From positions 434,001 through 498,000 of the forward strand of contig NZ_RKQJ01000001.1 in NCBI RefSeq assembly GCF_003814515.1: a stretch of DNA of 64,000 nt, in the 5' to 3' direction. The first letter of the stretch is position 1. Every line of letters begins with the position of its first letter. Position numbers and translations under genes: made by a program. Below are positions 55,921 to 64,000 of this stretch, one piece after another. This DNA comes from Salinicoccus roseus. Its GTDB lineage: Bacteria > Bacillota > Bacilli > Staphylococcales > Salinicoccaceae. A model generated the notes under the pieces. That model saw nothing but the letters and a program-made list of their open reading frames with translations, had not been told where the DNA came from and searched no databases.

Positions 55921-56667
55921 TCATCGCTGTTTCTTCTTCAATATATAGAATACCCTATCACACACTTCTGTCACTGCATTCTCGGCATCAAAATCACTGA
56001 ATGCGGTATCGATGATGAATCCGGACCTGTCGATGAGCTGGAGCATGTCCTTATGCGTATAAGTCCGCTGGACATGTGTTTCCTGCACTTTACGGTAAAG
56101 GTCCGATGTTTCCTCCTCCTTTATGAAGAAGGTCATGTCGTGGATGACGGAAAGGGGCGCCTCCCCTTTGATGGCATTCCATATATAGGTGATGTGATCC
56201 GTTTCATCACTGTATGTCACATCGTTGAAGTCGTTCGTCATCTTGAAGACGCTGTGGATGTCGAATATGAAGAGCCCCCCGGGGGTCAGGTGGTTGTAGA
56301 CATTCTCAAGAACAGCCAGCACCTCACCTTCGTCGTGGCAATAGTTGAGGACGTCGACGGTCGCCGTCACCATATCAAACTGTCTGCCGAGATCGAAATC
56401 CTTCATGTCGCCCTGAACATACGAGATATTCCCTCCACTTTCCTGTCTCGCCACATCGATCATCATATCCGACTGATCCATGCCGATGATTTCATCGAAA
56501 GGCAGCTGGGCCGTCAATCTGCCCGTCCCGCAGCCGATGTCGAGTACCGTCCGGCGTCCACCCTTGAATTGGCGGATGATGTCGAGCCACAGTCCATAGG
56601 GCATATCATATGTCAATTCATCATAATAGTGGCTGAACAGCTGATAGACGGGTCTAGACTTCAACAC
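55921..56667 (-). CDS. yqeM: YqeM-like class I SAM methyltransferase
   Basis: This protein of about 248 residues has YQLFSHYYDELTYDMPYGLW, motif I VLDIGCGTGRLTAQL and IIGMDQSDMMID. The target is unknown. The frame extends far upstream inside rsfS. The likely start is GTG 56667 or TTG 56664, overlapping the rsfS end by about 10 bp; neither has a strong ribosome-binding site, suggesting coupling to rsfS. Confidence 0.85.
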   Translation of the reverse strand: MLKSRPVYQLFSHYYDELTYDMPYGLWLDIIRQFKGGRRTVLDIGCGTGRLTAQLPFDEIIGMDQSDMMIDVARQESGGNISYVQGDMKDFDLGRQFDMVTATVDVLNYCHDEGEVLAVLENVYNHLTPGGLFIFDIHSVFKMTNDFNDVTYSDETDHITYIWNAIKGEAPLSVIHDMTFFIKEEETSDLYRKVQETHVQRTYTHKDMLQLIDRSGFIIDTAFSDFDAENAVTEVCDRVFYILKKKQR

Positions 56668-56989
56668 GCTCACCGTGTTTGAACAGGCGTTCAAGGTTAT
56701 AGTAGTCTCGTTCAGGCTTGTGGAAGACATGTACAACCACGTTATTGACATCAAGAAGGACCCATTTTGCATCCTTATATCCTTCAACGAGGAAATCCAG
56801 ATCATTCTCCTTGCAGACATCCATGACTTCATCTGCAATCGCCTGCACCTGCCTGTCCGAATTCCCATGGCAGATCAGGTAGCAGTCCGTGACACTGCTC
56901 GTATCACTTACATCAAATTTCATGATTTCTTCTGCACGTTTATTATCACATGCTTCAATCAGCATATTGACAAGGTGTTCCGTATCCAT
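56654..56989 (-). CDS. rsfS: Ribosomal silencing factor RsfS
   Basis: This 111-residue protein of the Iojap family has DVSDTSSVTDCYLICHGNSD, then WVLLDVNNVVVHVF and FHKPERDYYNLERLF. It binds L14 on the 50S and blocks subunit joining in starvation. AAGGAG precedes ATG 56989, so the longer frame to 57208 is rejected. Confidence 0.95.
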   Translation of the reverse strand: MDTEHLVNMLIEACDNKRAEEIMKFDVSDTSSVTDCYLICHGNSDRQVQAIADEVMDVCKENDLDFLVEGYKDAKWVLLDVNNVVVHVFHKPERDYYNLERLFKHGERVEV

Positions 56990-56993
56990 ACAG

Positions 56994-57563
56994 TCACTCC
57001 TTAACCATATTATAGTAGTTGAGGCACTCCACTGTCCTGTGATAGACTGCCCGGTCCTTCGAGACCAGATGGAGCACATTCGCTTTTGTGATTTCATATA
57101 TCGCGAGATCGAGGTTCTTCTCCTCGAATACGATATCACGTATTTGGTCGACGCCGGGCTGGGACCGTTTCGGTTCGATGTAGTCGGCAACATAGATGAT
57201 CTTCTCATTCAGGGACATATGGCTTCTGCCGGTGGTGTGGTTCATTATCGCCTGGTAGATCTCCTCGTCCAGGATGCCGTGCTCCTCCCGCATCTTGACT
57301 GCCGCCACAGGTCCATGCAGCACTTCAGCTTTAAAGCTCAGCAGTTCCGGGTCGAGCTTGTAGTTCGTCACGTACTGGTACATTTCTCCCAGTTCATCGT
57401 ATTTGGAGAAATCATGGAGAATGCCGGCCAGGAAACATTTGTTGGCGTCCCCACCATATATCTTGGCCATTTCAATTGCTGTTTCAGCAACCCGTTTGGA
57501 ATGCTTGTAGCGTTTCTCGGGCAGTTTGTCCTTTACGAGGGTGATGGCTGCCTTATGCTTCAT
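56994..57563 (-). CDS. yqeK: HD-domain hydrolase YqeK (Ap4A hydrolase)
   Basis: This 189-residue HD protein has KHSKRVAETAIEMAK, FLAGILHDFSKYDEL (the HD dyad) and LHGPVAAVKMREEHGI. YqeK proteins split diadenosine tetraphosphate symmetrically to ADP. It overlaps nadD by 11 bp. Confidence 0.93.
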   Translation of the reverse strand: MKHKAAITLVKDKLPEKRYKHSKRVAETAIEMAKIYGGDANKCFLAGILHDFSKYDELGEMYQYVTNYKLDPELLSFKAEVLHGPVAAVKMREEHGILDEEIYQAIMNHTTGRSHMSLNEKIIYVADYIEPKRSQPGVDQIRDIVFEEKNLDLAIYEITKANVLHLVSKDRAVYHRTVECLNYYNMVKE

Positions 57564-58116
57564 ACAGATGATTCTCCTTTACATACTGATACACTTCGGG
57601 ATCCAGCTGATGGCGGACGATTTCACCGTCCCTGATGCGGTCCCTGATGATTGTGGAGGATATTTCGATCACCGGCTGGTTGATGGTGATGAACCTGTCA
57701 TCGCTGATGGGCTCACCCGAATACCGGTCCATGATGACGAAGTCCATGAGCTTGAGCAGTTCCTCATGCCGATGCCATTTTTCAAAACTCTTATACTGAT
57801 CGGTACCGATCAGGAAATAGCGTTCATCCTCCGGATATTCTTCCTGCAGATGGACGGCTGTATCATATGTGTAGCTGATGCCTTCCTGGGTCATTTCCCA
57901 GTCGTCGATCTCCATGAAACCATAATCCCTGATGGCAAGTTCCAGCATATTCAGGCGATGATCATCCCGGGTGGGCGCATTCTTTTTGAGCGGCGACTGC
58001 TTCGCGGGAATGCAGACCACCTTGTCCAGTCCAAGTGAAATTTTGGTTTCAACGATCGCATGGATGTGCCCGGGATGGACCGGATCGAATGTTCCGCCAA
58101 AAAAACCTATCTTCAT
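57553..58116 (-). CDS. nadD: Nicotinate-mononucleotide adenylyltransferase
   Basis: This 187-residue nucleotidyltransferase has MKIGFFGGTFDPVHPGHIHA with the HXGH motif and ISSTIIRDRIRDG (ISSTXXR). It makes NaAD from NaMN and ATP in NAD synthesis. It overlaps yhbY by 4 bp and yqeK by 11 bp. Confidence 0.96.
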   Translation of the reverse strand: MKIGFFGGTFDPVHPGHIHAIVETKISLGLDKVVCIPAKQSPLKKNAPTRDDHRLNMLELAIRDYGFMEIDDWEMTQEGISYTYDTAVHLQEEYPEDERYFLIGTDQYKSFEKWHRHEELLKLMDFVIMDRYSGEPISDDRFITINQPVIEISSTIIRDRIRDGEIVRHQLDPEVYQYVKENHLYEA

Positions 58117-58409
58117 GACAGCTCAATCTTTTTATTTTCTTTTGACTCCCTATACAGCACAATCGTATTGCCGATGACCGTAACGATATGGCTCTCCGTC
58201 CCTTCGCTGATCTGTGCTGCAATGTTGTCCTTGTCTTCAAGGCAGTTCTGAAGGATGGAAATTTTGATCAGTTCCCGTTTTTCAAGCACATCGTCGATCT
58301 GCTCCAGGAAATTGTCATTCACCCCATTTTTACCGACCTGGAAAATGGGGTTGAGATGATGTGCCTTTGATTTGAGCTGCTTCACTTGACGTGAAGATAA
58401 TTTATTCAT
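58113..58409 (-). CDS. yhbY: Ribosome-assembly RNA-binding protein YhbY (YqeI)
   Basis: This 98-residue CRM-domain protein has LKSKAHHLNPIFQVGKNGVN (GXXG-type loop) and KRELIKISILQN. It binds pre-ribosomal 50S RNA. It overlaps aroE by 4 bp. Confidence 0.94.
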   Translation of the reverse strand: MNKLSSRQVKQLKSKAHHLNPIFQVGKNGVNDNFLEQIDDVLEKRELIKISILQNCLEDKDNIAAQISEGTESHIVTVIGNTIVLYRESKENKKIELS

Positions 58410-59215
58410 GATTTACCTCCGATATATTCTTCATATTTTTTATTTATTGCCCCGTAGTCCCCTTCTTCACCTGTCCAGATGCCATATGCGTCCATTGCCT
58501 GATGGATGAGCATCGGCATACCATTCATATGATGGCCGTCCGCAAAATACTCAAGGAACTTCGTCTTCTGTGGCTGATAGATCAGGTCGACTCCGACCGC
58601 ACTTCGGGATATCAATGATTCAGGAATATCCATCTCCTTCAGAAGGTCCTCCCCCTTCATGCCCACGGGTGTCGCATTTACGATGGCATCAAACTCTTCT
58701 GTCCCGGTGATGTCCGGGATCAGCATGGCTTTGAAGTCATCGTCTGTGAACCGTTTGAAGCTTTCGATGCGCCGGGCCGCGATCGTCACGTCATCCCCAT
58801 TGTTGGCATGCGCGCGATGGACGGCTTTGGCGGCCCCGCCCGCACCGATGATGAGCACGCGCCGCTTTGCCTGGCCGAAAACCTCGAGGAAGGCATTCAT
58901 GTAGCCGGTAATGTCGGTATTGTGGCCCGTCAGCCTGTCCCCATCGATCGATACCGTATTGACCGCTCCGATCTTCTTTGCGTCCGTGTCCACTGCATCC
59001 AGATATGAAATGATCGCTTCCTTATGCGGAATCGTCACGTTGAATCCTGAGAGCTCCTTCGACGCAACCAGATCCCTGATATGCTGCAAGTGATCCGGAT
59101 GTACAGAAAGTGCCGCATAGTTGTCATCTGATCCCTTCGCCTCAAAATTCGCATTGTGGATGAGGGGGGAGAGAGAATGGGAGATTGGATATCCTATTAC
59201 TGCATAATTACCCAT
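58406..59215 (-). CDS. aroE: Shikimate dehydrogenase
   Basis: This 269-residue NADP-dependent enzyme has IGYPISHSLSPLIHNA, the catalytic lysine in NVTIPHKEAI, GHNTDITGY and the dinucleotide motif IGAGGAAKAVHRA. It converts 3-dehydroshikimate to shikimate. Its ATG shares a base with the yqeH stop (TAATG). Confidence 0.95.
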   Translation of the reverse strand: MGNYAVIGYPISHSLSPLIHNANFEAKGSDDNYAALSVHPDHLQHIRDLVASKELSGFNVTIPHKEAIISYLDAVDTDAKKIGAVNTVSIDGDRLTGHNTDITGYMNAFLEVFGQAKRRVLIIGAGGAAKAVHRAHANNGDDVTIAARRIESFKRFTDDDFKAMLIPDITGTEEFDAIVNATPVGMKGEDLLKEMDIPESLISRSAVGVDLIYQPQKTKFLEYFADGHHMNGMPMLIHQAMDAYGIWTGEEGDYGAINKKYEEYIGGKS

Positions 59216-60321
59216 TATACCCCACCTTTAAATATCGTCGGCCTGCTTGTGACATCGATTCCTTTCGGAACGCGGACCGACACTTTTGCGCCTGCACCCA
59301 CACGGATGAAGGCCAGACCGCTGATGGAAATGTCGCTGTCCTCCCTGATGTCGAATTCGAACGTTTCATAGGACGCGCTCAAATATGGCGTCTCGAGTTC
59401 CGGGGGTGCAAGCAGTGTGTTGAAATGCTTTTCGTAGAAAGCCTCGGCATTTTCCGTCTTGGTACGGTGGATGTTCAGCGCGTGGTTGGTATAGACGATG
59501 AAGCTGTTCCTGTCCCCATCGACGAAATCAACACGTGCGAGATTCGATATGAACAGCGTCTGACCGGAGTCCAGCTGGAACCCCTTCGGCTTGATTTCCT
59601 TCGCCGGGGTGATGTGCTTCAGATCCTCACTGCTCACATAATGGGCCATCTGGGAATCCATCACTACACCCGGGGTATCATAGATGAATGCACCCCCGCC
59701 GAGCGGGATGTCGATCAAATCGAGCGTCGTGCCCGGGAACCTGCTCGTAGTGATCACTTCCTTATCGCCGGAAGTATTCTCGATGAGCCGGTTGATCAGC
59801 GTCGACTTCCCGACATTCGTCGTGCCCACGACATAGATATCCTTACCGTCGGCATATCCCGACAGCTTATCGACGAGCTTATCGATGCCCTCATTCTTCA
59901 TGGCGCTGACCACTACCGTGTCCACGGCTGTGATGCCCGCTTCGCTGAGCATCTGCTTTGCACGGTGCACCAGACGGCCGCGGTTGATGGATTTCGGCAG
60001 CAGGTCGATCTTGTTGATGACGGCGACCACCTTCTTGTCGCCGACGATACGGTTGAAGGAAGGGATGAGGCTGCCATGGAAATCGAAGACATCGATGACT
60101 TTGACGATCAGCCCGTCGGTTTCATACAGGGCGTTCAGCATGGTCATGAACTCCCCGGAGTCCACATCGATATCCATCACTTCATTATAATGTTTGAGCC
60201 GGTAGCACCTTTTGCAGATCGGCTCCTCCTTGTCGAGCCCGCTTGCCGGGATGAACCCCGGTCTATTCTTATCTTCGGTCTGCAGCTCAGCGCCACAGCC
60301 GATACATTTTATCGATTCCAA
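59215..60321 (-). CDS. yqeH: Ribosome-biogenesis GTPase YqeH
   Basis: This 368-residue circularly permuted GTPase has an N-terminal zinc finger (CIGCGAELQ and CKRCYRL). The G motifs are permuted: NKIDLLPKS (G4) comes before VGTTNVGKSTLINRL (G1) and YDTPGVVMDS (G3). It is needed for 30S assembly in B. subtilis. Confidence 0.96.
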   Translation of the reverse strand: MESIKCIGCGAELQTEDKNRPGFIPASGLDKEEPICKRCYRLKHYNEVMDIDVDSGEFMTMLNALYETDGLIVKVIDVFDFHGSLIPSFNRIVGDKKVVAVINKIDLLPKSINRGRLVHRAKQMLSEAGITAVDTVVVSAMKNEGIDKLVDKLSGYADGKDIYVVGTTNVGKSTLINRLIENTSGDKEVITTSRFPGTTLDLIDIPLGGGAFIYDTPGVVMDSQMAHYVSSEDLKHITPAKEIKPKGFQLDSGQTLFISNLARVDFVDGDRNSFIVYTNHALNIHRTKTENAEAFYEKHFNTLLAPPELETPYLSASYETFEFDIREDSDISISGLAFIRVGAGAKVSVRVPKGIDVTSRPTIFKGGV

Positions 60322-60324
60322 ATG

Positions 60325-60849
60325 TTAGTCCCCCCATTGGATTAGACCTTTACGGTCGAAATACTTCATGATGATGCGTTCGATCCTCCGATTGACGACA
60401 GTCGCCCATCCGTCCTTGTCCTTGACGGGAAGGACAAGGATGCTCTTCAGACCGGCCCGGTTCGCTCCGAATACATCGGTGAGCAGCTGGTCGCCGATCA
60501 TGACGGTCTCGGAACTGTCCATGCCCATCATGTGCACTGCCTTCCTGTAGGATCGCGCAAGCGGCTTCCTTGCTCTGAATATATATTCGATGTCATGGGG
60601 ATCACTGAATTCACTGACCCTGACGCGGCTGCCATTGGAGACGATCGTTACCTTAATGCCATTGTCCTTCATCGTCCTGAACCATTTCAGCACCGTTTCG
60701 CTGGCTGATGGTTCGTCGAATCCCACAAGCGTGTTGTCGAGGTCTATGATGACAGCGCGAATTCCGCGTTCCTTCAAATATTGGGGCGTAATTCCTTGAA
60801 ATTCCTTGAAATAGTCACTGGGAAGGAAATATTTTTCTAGCAGCTTCAA
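60325..60849 (-). CDS. yqeG: YqeG-family HAD phosphatase
   Basis: This 174-residue HAD hydrolase of family IIIA has the nucleophile motif AVIIDLDNTLVGFDEP and MIGDQLLTDVFGANRAG. The substrate is unknown. AGGAG with an 8-nt spacer supports a TTG start at 60849. It heads the yqeG-yqeH-aroE-yhbY-nadD-yqeK-rsfS-yqeM operon. Confidence 0.93.
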   Translation of the reverse strand: MKLLEKYFLPSDYFKEFQGITPQYLKERGIRAVIIDLDNTLVGFDEPSASETVLKWFRTMKDNGIKVTIVSNGSRVRVSEFSDPHDIEYIFRARKPLARSYRKAVHMMGMDSSETVMIGDQLLTDVFGANRAGLKSILVLPVKDKDGWATVVNRRIERIIMKYFDRKGLIQWGD

Positions 60850-60889
60850 TATGCGCACTCCTAATGAGTTTTTTTTATATTCTACCACA

Positions 60890-60924
60890 TAAATAAAAGC
60901 CCCTTAATAGATTAAGGCGCTTTT
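60890..60924 (-). terminator. Terminator of the trmR-udk-greA-mtnN operon
   Basis: On the minus strand AAAAGCGCCTTAAT and ATTAAGGGGCTTTT (one mismatch) form the stem, followed by ATTTATG. It precedes the yqeG start. Confidence 0.82.
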
Positions 60925-60928
60925 TGTG

Positions 60929-61028
60929 TTATTCAATGATTTCATTATCTTCTGTTTCAGTATCCTTGTAGATGAGGAAACCGATAACGACTGTAATGAT
61001 GATTGAAATGATCATAAGAAAAAGCATG
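60929..61028 (-). CDS. Tiny membrane ORF after mtnN, out of frame with its ribosome-binding site
   Basis: AGGAGGG lies 7 nt before ATG 61028, but that frame gives only a short polar peptide. A 28-codon membrane peptide (MIISIIITVVIGFLIYKDTE, then an acidic tail) ends at 60929 in another frame and begins at ATG 61015, 20 nt past the ribosome-binding site. Removing one T from the six-T run between them would join both. It may be a frameshifted tiny gene, a sequencing error or slippage. Confidence 0.3.
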
Positions 61029-61043
61029 GATTTTCCCTCCTGA

Positions 61044-61745
61044 TTACAAGTCCTTCAATAATGATTTTACAACTTCGGATGAATGAACACAAGCTTTCGA
61101 CAGAAATTCTTCATAAGTCATATCGGCCGTGTCATCCGCCTTGTCGGATATGGAACGGATGATGACGAATGGTGTGGAATACTGGTAGCAGGTCTGTGCA
61201 ATGGCGGCCGATTCCATATCGACGGCCATCGCCTTTCTGAAGTTGCGGGTGATGCCATTCTTCTGTTCACTGTTGCTGATGAATGAATCTCCACTGACGA
61301 CCAGACCGCCATGTCCCTTGATGGAGGGATGCGCCGCTATCGCTTCAAGCGTCAGCTTGACGAGCCCTTTGTCAGCAATATAGAACTTAGGCATACCGGG
61401 CACCTGCCCGAGCTCATAGCCGAACTCGACGGCGTCCACATCATGGTGGAGGACCGAAGTACTCACCACCATATCCGTCACATCAAGGTCACCCGACAAT
61501 GCGCCGGCGACACCTGTATTTATGATGATCCGGACATTGTAGCGTTCGATCAGGAGCGCTGTTATCATGCTGGCATTGACTTTGCCGATGCCGCTTTCAA
61601 CAAGTACGGTATCCTGTTCAAAGAGGGTCCCCCTGTACACTTTCGTATGGGCAATCGTATCCGTCGCCTCGATATCCATCCACTCCTTGAGGATATCGAT
61701 TTCAGGCTTCATGGCTCCGATGATGCCGATGGTGCCTTTAGTCAA
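61044..61745 (-). CDS. mtnN: 5'-methylthioadenosine/S-adenosylhomocysteine nucleosidase
   Basis: This 233-residue nucleosidase has [13 protein letters not shown] with the catalytic Glu, [24 protein letters not shown] and RSISDKADD with the catalytic Asp. It hydrolyses MTA and SAH in methionine salvage and yields the AI-2 precursor. The start is TTG 61745 behind GGAG, overlapping the greA end by 8 bp. Confidence 0.95.
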   Translation of the reverse strand: MTKGTIGIIGAMKPEIDILKEWMDIEATDTIAHTKVYRGTLFEQDTVLVESGIGKVNASMITALLIERYNVRIIINTGVAGALSGDLDVTDMVVSTSVLHHDVDAVEFGYELGQVPGMPKFYIADKGLVKLTLEAIAAHPSIKGHGGLVVSGDSFISNSEQKNGITRNFRKAMAVDMESAAIAQTCYQYSTPFVIIRSISDKADDTADMTYEEFLSKACVHSSEVVKSLLKDL

Positions 61746-62214
61746 TAGACACGATCTCCACTTTCATCTCATTGCCGTTCGGGAGCGGTACATTCACAGA
61801 ATCATTGAGCTTTGCACCAAGCAGTGATTTCGCAATCGGTGATTCATTTGAAATCTTTCCTTCAAATGGATCCGCTTCGGCACTTCCCACGATCTGGTAG
61901 GATTCTTCATCCCCGTCCGGGAGTTCCTTGAATGTAACCGTCTTGCCGATCTGCACCATATTGTTGTTGCTTGTATCCTCGATGATTTTTGCATGGCGCA
62001 GCATATCTTCGATTTTAGTTATTTCCTGCTCCACAAAACCCTGTTCATCCTTCGCAGCATCATACTCGGAGTTCTCGGAAAGGTCCCCGAAGCTTCTTGC
62101 TACCTTGATCTTCTCCACCACTTCGGGACGCTTTACCGTCCTCAGATGCTCGAGTTCCTCCTGAAGCTGTTCATAGCCACTCTGTGTCATTGGATATTCT
62201 TTTTGTAGATCCAT
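61738..62214 (-). CDS. greA: Transcription elongation factor GreA
   Basis: This 158-residue factor has an N-terminal coiled-coil (about 1-75, with [17 protein letters not shown] carrying the tip acidic residues) and a C-terminal FKBP-like domain ([18 protein letters not shown]). It rescues backtracked RNA polymerase by stimulating transcript cleavage. Confidence 0.96.
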   Translation of the reverse strand: MDLQKEYPMTQSGYEQLQEELEHLRTVKRPEVVEKIKVARSFGDLSENSEYDAAKDEQGFVEQEITKIEDMLRHAKIIEDTSNNNMVQIGKTVTFKELPDGDEESYQIVGSAEADPFEGKISNESPIAKSLLGAKLNDSVNVPLPNGNEMKVEIVSID

Positions 62215-62254
62215 CGTAACCCTCCATATAATTGTTAAGTTTGTTTTCTATCGT

Positions 62255-62875
62255 CTATTCATTGAGCAGAGTGCGGATCTTAGTCGTAATCAGATCGATT
62301 GCCACATTGTTTTCTCCGCCCTCTGGGATGATGATGTCACTGAAACGCTTGGTCGGTTCTATGAATTGCAGGTGCATCGGCCGGACGACGTTCAAATATT
62401 GGCTGATGACCGAGTCCATTGTGCGTCCCCGCTTCTCGATATCCCGCTTCAGCCGTCTCAGGATGCGGATGTCGGAATCGGTATCCACATAGAGTTTGAC
62501 ATCCATGAGGTTCCTCAGCTGCTCATTTTCAAGGGCAAAGATCCCCTCTATGATGATGACATCCTTCGGCTCCACCTGGATGGTCACATCACTCCGGGTG
62601 TGTATTTCATAGTTGTATGTCGGTATCTCGACCGGCTGGCGGTCGATCAGCTGCCTGATATGGGATATCAGAAGATTGTTGTCGAAGGCGAAAGGATGAT
62701 CATAGTTCGTCTCGAGCCTCTCTTCGAATGTCTTATCGCTCTGATCCTTGTAGTAGTAGTCCTGTTCGATCAGAATGACGCTGTGACCATTCAGCGCCTC
62801 CATGATTTTACGGGTCACCGAAGTCTTTCCGGAGCCGGAGCCTCCGGCAATGCCTATGACTGTTGGTCTTTTCAT
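62255..62875 (-). CDS. udk: Uridine kinase
   Basis: This 206-residue P-loop kinase has [17 protein letters not shown], then [15 protein letters not shown] and DYDHPFAFD-like [12 protein letters not shown]. It phosphorylates uridine and cytidine. It overlaps trmR by 4 bp and is 40 bp before greA. Confidence 0.96.
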   Translation of the reverse strand: MKRPTVIGIAGGSGSGKTSVTRKIMEALNGHSVILIEQDYYYKDQSDKTFEERLETNYDHPFAFDNNLLISHIRQLIDRQPVEIPTYNYEIHTRSDVTIQVEPKDVIIIEGIFALENEQLRNLMDVKLYVDTDSDIRILRRLKRDIEKRGRTMDSVISQYLNVVRPMHLQFIEPTKRFSDIIIPEGGENNVAIDLITTKIRTLLNE

Positions 62876-63513
62876 CTGTGCTCTCCCTCTTTGTCCTTAG
62901 TGATGACGAGCAGTCCGTCGCCCACCGGCAGGAAGGCCGAGGACGCATCCGATTCTGCAATCATCCTGTTGAAGCCGTCGACCTTCTCCTTCATCCTGCG
63001 CGTCCCCCTCGAGGTGATGGCCTCTTCGGTAACAAGGCCGCGCAGCAGTATGTTGTCGACGATGATCAGTCCGCCCGGTTTCACGAGCGGCATGTACCGC
63101 TCATAGAAGCGCCGGTTGTTCCCTTTTGATGCATCAATGAAGAGCAGGTCAAAAGGTTCGCCGCCAAGCGCTTCAAGCGGAATCTCCTTGGCGTCCCCAA
63201 GCAGGCTCCGCACCCTGCCTGCCAACCCATGCTGTTCAAAGAAGATGTTCGCCCGGCTGTGGGCGGCCTCGTCCTTCTCTATCGTCACTACATCAACATC
63301 TTGATCGACGGAGAGCATATGCATTGCACTATAGCCTATGGCCGTCCCGACTTCAAGCACATGCCTGACACCGGCGAGTTTCATGTAGTGCTTCAGTACG
63401 CCAAGCGCATCCGCATCCATGATCGGAACATGATGCGCCTCTGCATATTCAAGCATATCCGGAAAGATTTCCGGCTGTGCATTAAGATTCCTAACATATT
63501 CGTAAATGTCCAT
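62872..63513 (-). CDS. trmR: tRNA 5-hydroxyuridine methyltransferase TrmR (YrrM)
   Basis: This 213-residue O-methyltransferase has [16 protein letters not shown] (motif I), [20 protein letters not shown] and [12 protein letters not shown], as in B. subtilis TrmR, which methylates ho5U34 to mo5U34. The start at 63513 ([10 protein letters not shown]) follows GGTGGGG; the longer frame to 63576 runs through the terminator. The U32 peptidase genes usually between trmR and udk are missing. Confidence 0.9.
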   Translation of the reverse strand: MDIYEYVRNLNAQPEIFPDMLEYAEAHHVPIMDADALGVLKHYMKLAGVRHVLEVGTAIGYSAMHMLSVDQDVDVVTIEKDEAAHSRANIFFEQHGLAGRVRSLLGDAKEIPLEALGGEPFDLLFIDASKGNNRRFYERYMPLVKPGGLIIVDNILLRGLVTEEAITSRGTRRMKEKVDGFNRMIAESDASSAFLPVGDGLLVITKDKEGEHR

Positions 63514-63524
63514 ATTCCCCACCA

Positions 63525-63563
63525 TATACAAAAAATACAACTGATAACCTAAGTTATCAGTTG
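63525..63563 (-). terminator. Terminator after mltG
   Basis: On the minus strand CAACTGATAAC-TTAG-GTTATCAGTTG is an 11-bp perfect stem followed by TATTTTTTG. It lies between mltG and trmR. Confidence 0.87.
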
Positions 63564-63624
63564 CTTTGTTTATCACAATTCATAGTAGCACAAAATATTT
63601 TGGTTGAAAAGGTGATTTTCACCT

Positions 63625-64000
63625 TTAGTTGTTATTGATGTACTTCTCACGATTCTCGACGTGTTCCTCGAAGGTTTCAGCAAAGTGGTTGTTGCCTTCA
63701 CTGTCTGCAAGGAAATAGTAATAGTCGGTGTTGGACGGGTTCATCGTACTCTGGACGGACTCCATGCCAGGTGAAGCAATCGGACCCGGGGGCAGCCCCG
63801 TATGGATATAGGTGTTGTATGGGTCTTCGACTTCCAGGTCTTCGAAAAGGGTGCGCTCCTGGTGTTCACCGAGAGCATAGAGTACGGTCGGGTCCGTCTG
63901 GAGCGGCATGCTCGGCGTTTCCGACATCCTGTTCAGGAAGACGCTCGCAATCTTGGAACGATCGGCGAGCGAAGTCGCCTCCTTCTCCACAAGGGAGGAG
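63625..64000 (-). CDS. mltG: Endolytic murein transglycosylase MltG, 5' part beyond window
   Basis: The last 124 codons are visible. SLVEKEATSLADRSKIASVF carries the catalytic glutamate (V-E-K-E-A), followed by LQTDPTVLYALGEH and YNTYIHTGLPPGPIASPG, all typical of MltG (YceG). It cuts nascent glycan strands at the membrane. The N-terminal anchor and LysM-like part lie outside the window. Confidence 0.93.
   Translation of the reverse strand, partial: SSLVEKEATSLADRSKIASVFLNRMSETPSMPLQTDPTVLYALGEHQERTLFEDLEVEDPYNTYIHTGLPPGPIASPGMESVQSTMNPSNTDYYYFLADSEGNNHFAETFEEHVENREKYINNN

Overview
The window looks like a chromosomal segment of a low-to-mid GC Firmicute of the family Staphylococcaceae. The roughly 48-50 % GC (by eye), the HssRS/HrtAB haem module, the tenA-thiD-thiM-thiE order and the short NfeD/FloA pair point to a halotolerant member such as Salinicoccus; this genus guess is inference. 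There are no rRNA or tRNA genes, no insertion sequences and no CRISPR arrays. No gene-free stretch exceeds about 300 bases; the longest (4475-4754, 10306-10575 and 2154-2374) hold promoters, leaders and hairpins.

Positions 1-38 kb are mostly accessory and metabolic genes in short operons. They run: a GNAT fragment; a small-export-family membrane protein; a Zn-dependent formaldehyde-type dehydrogenase; a DUF429 protein; cytosine deaminase; a three-gene TRAP transporter; an XRE regulator with a membrane partner; a BcrAB-like ABC exporter; and a haem-stress cluster hssR-hssS-hrtB-hrtA. The haem cluster has two recognisable HssR direct-repeat sites and two unlisted tiny ORFs. Next come an EamA permease, a more AT-rich patch of small genes (about 15.6-18.1 kb), an S41 peptidase, a Na+/H+ antiporter, a CHY zinc-finger protein, a TPP-riboswitch-controlled thiamine salvage operon, ChrA, a glutamine-rich hydrophilic protein, a COG3044 ABC-class ATPase, an AI-2E-family exporter, threonine aldolase, a CopB copper ATPase interrupted by an in-frame TGA, the fruR-fruK-fruA operon and the nfeD-floA operon.

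Positions 38.8-64 kb are a conserved Firmicute housekeeping block, almost all on the minus strand: rpsU, deoC, mtaB, rsmE, prmA, dnaJ, dnaK, grpE, hrcA (with CIRCE), hemW, lepA, rpsT (plus strand), holA, yqzM (plus strand), comEC-comEB-comEA, yqeM, rsfS, yqeK, nadD, yhbY, aroE, yqeH, yqeG, mtnN, greA, udk, trmR and the 3' part of mltG. It covers ribosome assembly, protein folding, DNA uptake, NAD and shikimate steps, and tRNA modification.

The points most worth a second look are the rearranged haem-sensing cluster with conserved HssR boxes and two micro-ORFs, the TGA-for-Trp interruption of copB beneath an intact CsoR-type operator, the inverted repeat across the promoter of the XRE/membrane cassette, and the trmR-udk junction that lacks the U32 peptidase genes usually found there.
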